Shown in pieces: positions 61,461-64,000 of a stretch of 64,000 bases of DNA. Position 1 is the first letter of the stretch; each line of letters begins with the position of its first letter. A program made the translations under genes and the position numbers. The DNA is from ZC4RG20 sp963702105 (lineage in GTDB: Bacteria > Pseudomonadota > Gammaproteobacteria > Steroidobacterales > Rariloculaceae), in the NCBI GenBank assembly GCA_963702105.1, contig OY969712.1, forward strand, positions 1,798,001-1,862,000. Reading direction: 5' to 3'. A model generated the notes under the pieces. It had not been told where the DNA came from. It was given only the letters and a program-made list of their open reading frames with translations, and did no database searches.

Positions 61461-63455
61461 ATGGCTTTGACATCGGATGGTCTGATTGACGTGGGAATGG
61501 GCCCCGGCATTACCGCCAATTTTCACATCCAATACGAATCGGCCCTGTCGGACAAATTGGCGCGATCGCAGAGCTTGGTCGTGCGGGGCAAGTTGATCGC
61601 CAATGCCAACGCACTACTCGCGGTCGTGGAGAACGAGTTCGACGTGACGACGCGCTGGTTCAATACGCCCGCTGGCAAGTTCGGCGCCGACCATCGGCAA
61701 ATCGTCAATCTTAACCTTACCGGCGGCGGCAACAATGCGGGCTACGGCACGGCGATCAACATGGACGCGCAGGTCGGCTCGCTGAGCTCCAGCAACGCCG
61801 CGGCCATCTGCAGCATGATTTTCATCAACGAATGGGTCGAGATACTCATGTCGCTGTCCGACGGGAGGTGGAACGCGGCGGACAGCATGGGGGAAGCGCT
61901 GTCGCAGCTTTGCGGCATCGAACGATTTCCCGCGGGACACTACGCTTATTACGGTTCCTGGGTAAACACGTGGCTTGCATTGCAACCGCGCCCCGATTGG
62001 GTCACCGCGACCGAGGCGACGGACAACAATCCGGTCAGCTTCGGTTGCGGCCTTGCATATCTGTACTTCCTCAAAGCGCAGCTCGGATTCGATATCGAGC
62101 GGATCATCGCGGCTGGAGCGCCCGATTTCCGGGCCGTATATGCAAACCTGACCGGCAGCCCGGAGGGTGCTTTCGAGCGCTTCCTGGAGCTCATCGAGTT
62201 CGCCTTTCCCGGGACCAAGACGATTACCGGGGCGGTGGGACCGAGCTTGGACAATCCGTTCCCGCTCTATCCGCCCGTGCTTCTTCAGGGCGTGCCAGCC
62301 GCGCTCGCCGACCCATCCGGCTATGCCTTCGTAAACGAAGCGACGGGGATCACGGAGCAGCACACCCTGTTTCGATCGGCCGACGGCCACATCCACGCGA
62401 TTTGGTTTAACTTCAATACCGGCTGGCATCGCGAGGACCGCACCGCGTTGGTTCCCGCAGTGCCGGAGGCCGTCGGGGACCCGTTCGGCTATGCGTTCGT
62501 CAACGCCGTGACGGGGATCACGGAGCAGCACACCCTGTTTCGATCGGCCGATGGCCACATCCATGCCTTGTGGTTCAATTTCGAGACCGGGTGGCATCAC
62601 GAGGATCGCTCGGCCCTTTTCCCGGATGCGCCCCTCGCCGTCGGCGACCCGTTCGGCTATGCCTTTGTCAACGAAGCGACCGGCCTCATGGAGCAGCACA
62701 ATCTGTTCCGGTCTGCGGACGGGCACGTCCATGCACTTTGGTTCAATTTCGACACAGGCTGGCATCACGAGGACCGGTCTGCGCTTCTGGCCGGTGTGCC
62801 CGCAGCCGCGAGCGATCCCGTCGGCTATGCTTTCATCAGCAAACCCACCGGCCTCGTCGAGCAGCACAACCTCTTTCGATCGGCGGACGGGCACGTTCAT
62901 GCCCTATGGTTCAACTTCGATTCGGGCTGGCATCACGAGGACCGAAGCGCGCCATTTCCGGAGGCGCCGGCGGCCCGGGGTGATCCGATGGGCTACGCCT
63001 TCGTCAACGAATCGACCGGGATTACGGAGCAGCACAACCTGTTTTTGGGCGGCGACGGCCACATCCATGCGCTGTGGTTCAACTTCGACGCAGGCTGGCA
63101 TCACGAGGATCGCAGCGCCTTGCTGCCGAACGTCCCGCTCGCCGTCAGCAACCCTTTCGGCTATGCATTCGTCAACGAAGCCGCCGGGATCACCGAGCAG
63201 CACAATCTGTTTCGGTCGGCCGACGGCCACATTCACGCGCTATGGTTCAGCTTCGAGAGCGGTTGGCATCACGAGGACCGCAGCGCGATGCTCGGCGGAG
63301 GCTTCCGCGCTGTGGGCGATCCCTTCGGCTACACCTTGATCAACAAGAAGACCGGGCTCAGCGAGCAGCACAATCTCATGCGATCCGCCGGCACGCACAT
63401 CCACTCGCTGTGGTTCGACTTCCGCACGGGGTGGCATCACGAATTTCGCGCTTGA
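61461..63455 (+). CDS. Seven-repeat protein, probable beta-propeller lectin
   Basis: A 664-residue protein. The N-terminal domain (residues 1 to about 282) has no recognised family; it has the block IFINEWVEILMSL that resembles a degenerate metalloprotease helix, and SMGEALSQLCGIERFPAGHY after it. The rest is seven tandem 56-residue repeats, each with GYAFVNE, EQHNLFRSADGHIHALWF and GWHHEDRS. Seven repeats of this type suggest a seven-bladed propeller that binds sugars. No signal peptide is present. It stands alone after a gap of about 240 bases that shows no convincing gene. Confidence 0.72.
   Translation: MALTSDGLIDVGMGPGITANFHIQYESALSDKLARSQSLVVRGKLIANANALLAVVENEFDVTTRWFNTPAGKFGADHRQIVNLNLTGGGNNAGYGTAINMDAQVGSLSSSNAAAICSMIFINEWVEILMSLSDGRWNAADSMGEALSQLCGIERFPAGHYAYYGSWVNTWLALQPRPDWVTATEATDNNPVSFGCGLAYLYFLKAQLGFDIERIIAAGAPDFRAVYANLTGSPEGAFERFLELIEFAFPGTKTITGAVGPSLDNPFPLYPPVLLQGVPAALADPSGYAFVNEATGITEQHTLFRSADGHIHAIWFNFNTGWHREDRTALVPAVPEAVGDPFGYAFVNAVTGITEQHTLFRSADGHIHALWFNFETGWHHEDRSALFPDAPLAVGDPFGYAFVNEATGLMEQHNLFRSADGHVHALWFNFDTGWHHEDRSALLAGVPAAASDPVGYAFISKPTGLVEQHNLFRSADGHVHALWFNFDSGWHHEDRSAPFPEAPAARGDPMGYAFVNESTGITEQHNLFLGGDGHIHALWFNFDAGWHHEDRSALLPNVPLAVSNPFGYAFVNEAAGITEQHNLFRSADGHIHALWFSFESGWHHEDRSAMLGGGFRAVGDPFGYTLINKKTGLSEQHNLMRSAGTHIHSLWFDFRTGWHHEFRA
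62307..63452 (+). repeat. Seven tandem 168-bp repeats (56 residues each)
   Basis: Units begin at 62307, 62475, 62643, 62811, 62979, 63147 and 63315; the last is shorter by about 10 residues because it ends the protein. The spacing is exactly 168 bases, without gaps. Units are most alike in the GHIHALWFNF...GWHHED core and vary most in the last ten residues. Confidence 0.9.
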
Positions 63456-63572
63456 ACGAGAGGAGCAGGCGCATGAGCGCGGTCGCCATACGAGTCGCGG
63501 GCCGTGGCTGAGCTGCGAGGTGTCGTCGCGTCGCTTATCATAGTCCGGCCGTCTTCATTGTCCGGGGGAAGC

Positions 63573-64000
63573 ATGCGAGCGATTCTCGTGCTGGCGATGC
63601 TGTGCGCGCCGCCCATGGCTGCCGCCCAAACGGAGGTCGGAAAACTGAACGCAGTTCCGTTCCGCATCGACGTTCCCGAGCATTGGAACCATGGCCTCGT
63701 GGTCTACTACCACGGCTATAGCGTAGGGCCCACCACATACACGGAAGGCAAACTGAGTCCGGTGCTGGCGCCGTTCACAGAGCGGGGTTACGCGCTCGTT
63801 CAGTCGGCCTATTCGCGCTCAGGCTGGGCAGTGCAGCAGGCGGTTCCCGAGACGGAAGCTCTGCGCGAGTACTTCGTCAAGAATCATGGGGCTCCGAGGG
63901 AGACGTTCGTCGCGGGACATTCCATGGGAGGCTTTCTCACAGTCGACACCATCGAGAAATTCCCGGAACGCTATGCCGGGGCCCTCTCGCTTTGCGGCGC
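63573..64000 (+). CDS. Secreted alpha/beta hydrolase, 5' part
   Basis: A reading frame that runs off the window end: MRAILVLAMLCAPPMAAAQ is a signal peptide, followed by a hydrolase fold with the oxyanion region VVYYHGYSVG and the nucleophile elbow GHSMGG at about residue 116. GGGGGAA lies just ahead of the ATG. At least 142 residues are present; the acid and His lie beyond the end. It is likely an exported serine esterase or peptidase; the substrate is not predictable. Confidence 0.78.
   Translation, partial: MRAILVLAMLCAPPMAAAQTEVGKLNAVPFRIDVPEHWNHGLVVYYHGYSVGPTTYTEGKLSPVLAPFTERGYALVQSAYSRSGWAVQQAVPETEALREYFVKNHGAPRETFVAGHSMGGFLTVDTIEKFPERYAGALSLCG

Noticed and set aside
1..64000. CRISPR arrays, tRNA or rRNA genes, insertion sequences
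   Set aside because: No spaced direct repeats outside the protein repeats, no cloverleaf-like segments in the gaps and no transposase or terminal inverted repeats were seen.

Overview
The window comes from a high-GC Gram-negative bacterium, most likely a gamma- or betaproteobacterium. The evidence is a complete type VI secretion system (T6SS), an autotransporter-type barrel, lipoproteins, a porin and c-type cytochrome motifs. The genus cannot be fixed from the sequence. No rRNA, tRNA, CRISPR array or insertion sequence was seen, and no stretch over about 300 bases lacks a gene.

Layout. (1) 1-11.5 kb: housekeeping and accessory genes. These are a partial TauE/SafE permease, a YkvA-like protein, a flavodoxin, an HD-GYP protein, an OsmC protein, an AI-2E-type permease, the methionine pair metY-metX, a convergent patatin lipoprotein with a MetE-like methyltransferase, and a FAD monooxygenase. 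(2) 11.6-44.4 kb: one T6SS supercluster. It runs tssA-tssB-tssC-hcp-tagJ-tssE-tssF-tssG-clpV-small gene-vgrG, then an effector cassette (25.0-32.8 kb), then tagH-tssJ-tssK-tssL-tssM-tagF/pppA-ppkA. TagJ, TagF, a PP2C phosphatase, an FHA protein and a Ser/Thr kinase together point to a system under threonine-phosphorylation control, like the Pseudomonas H1 or Agrobacterium systems. (3) 44.5-51.4 kb: a secreted caspase-like protein, an outer-membrane barrel and a large lipoprotein with three haem-c-like motifs. (4) 51.5-56.3 kb: small YrdB/DsrE/DUF2892 genes, katG and a CNNM/DUF21 membrane protein. (5) 56.4-61.2 kb: a putatively Fur-controlled redox operon of di-haem peroxidase, porin, FMN-binding protein, ApbE flavin transferase and a four-helix membrane protein. 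(6) 61.4 kb to the end: a protein with seven near-identical 56-residue repeats (probable seven-bladed propeller) and a truncated secreted alpha/beta hydrolase.

The most interesting region is the effector cassette. It carries a DUF6484 protein, a PAAR-like protein with a cysteine/histidine-rich C-terminal toxin candidate, two tandem paralogous small proteins that look like duplicated immunity genes, a DUF2169 adaptor, a ketosynthase-like protein without the usual nucleophile, and two TIGR02270-like repeat proteins flanking a DUF922 protein with an HEERH zinc-protease motif. Its codon use looks less GC-biased than the T6SS core around it. In the regulatory half, PpkA has an N-terminal ladder of six Thr-Arg-Leu motifs at 10-12 residue spacing. 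They resemble the DRTVLRP motif at the N-terminus of TssL, which suggests multivalent docking of the FHA protein TagH.

Three otherwise intact genes (the ketosynthase-like gene, tssL and katG) are each broken by an apparent single extra base. In tssL and katG the extra base falls in the same 7-mer, GACGTTC. Whether these are sequencing errors or real mutations decides whether the T6SS and catalase are functional.
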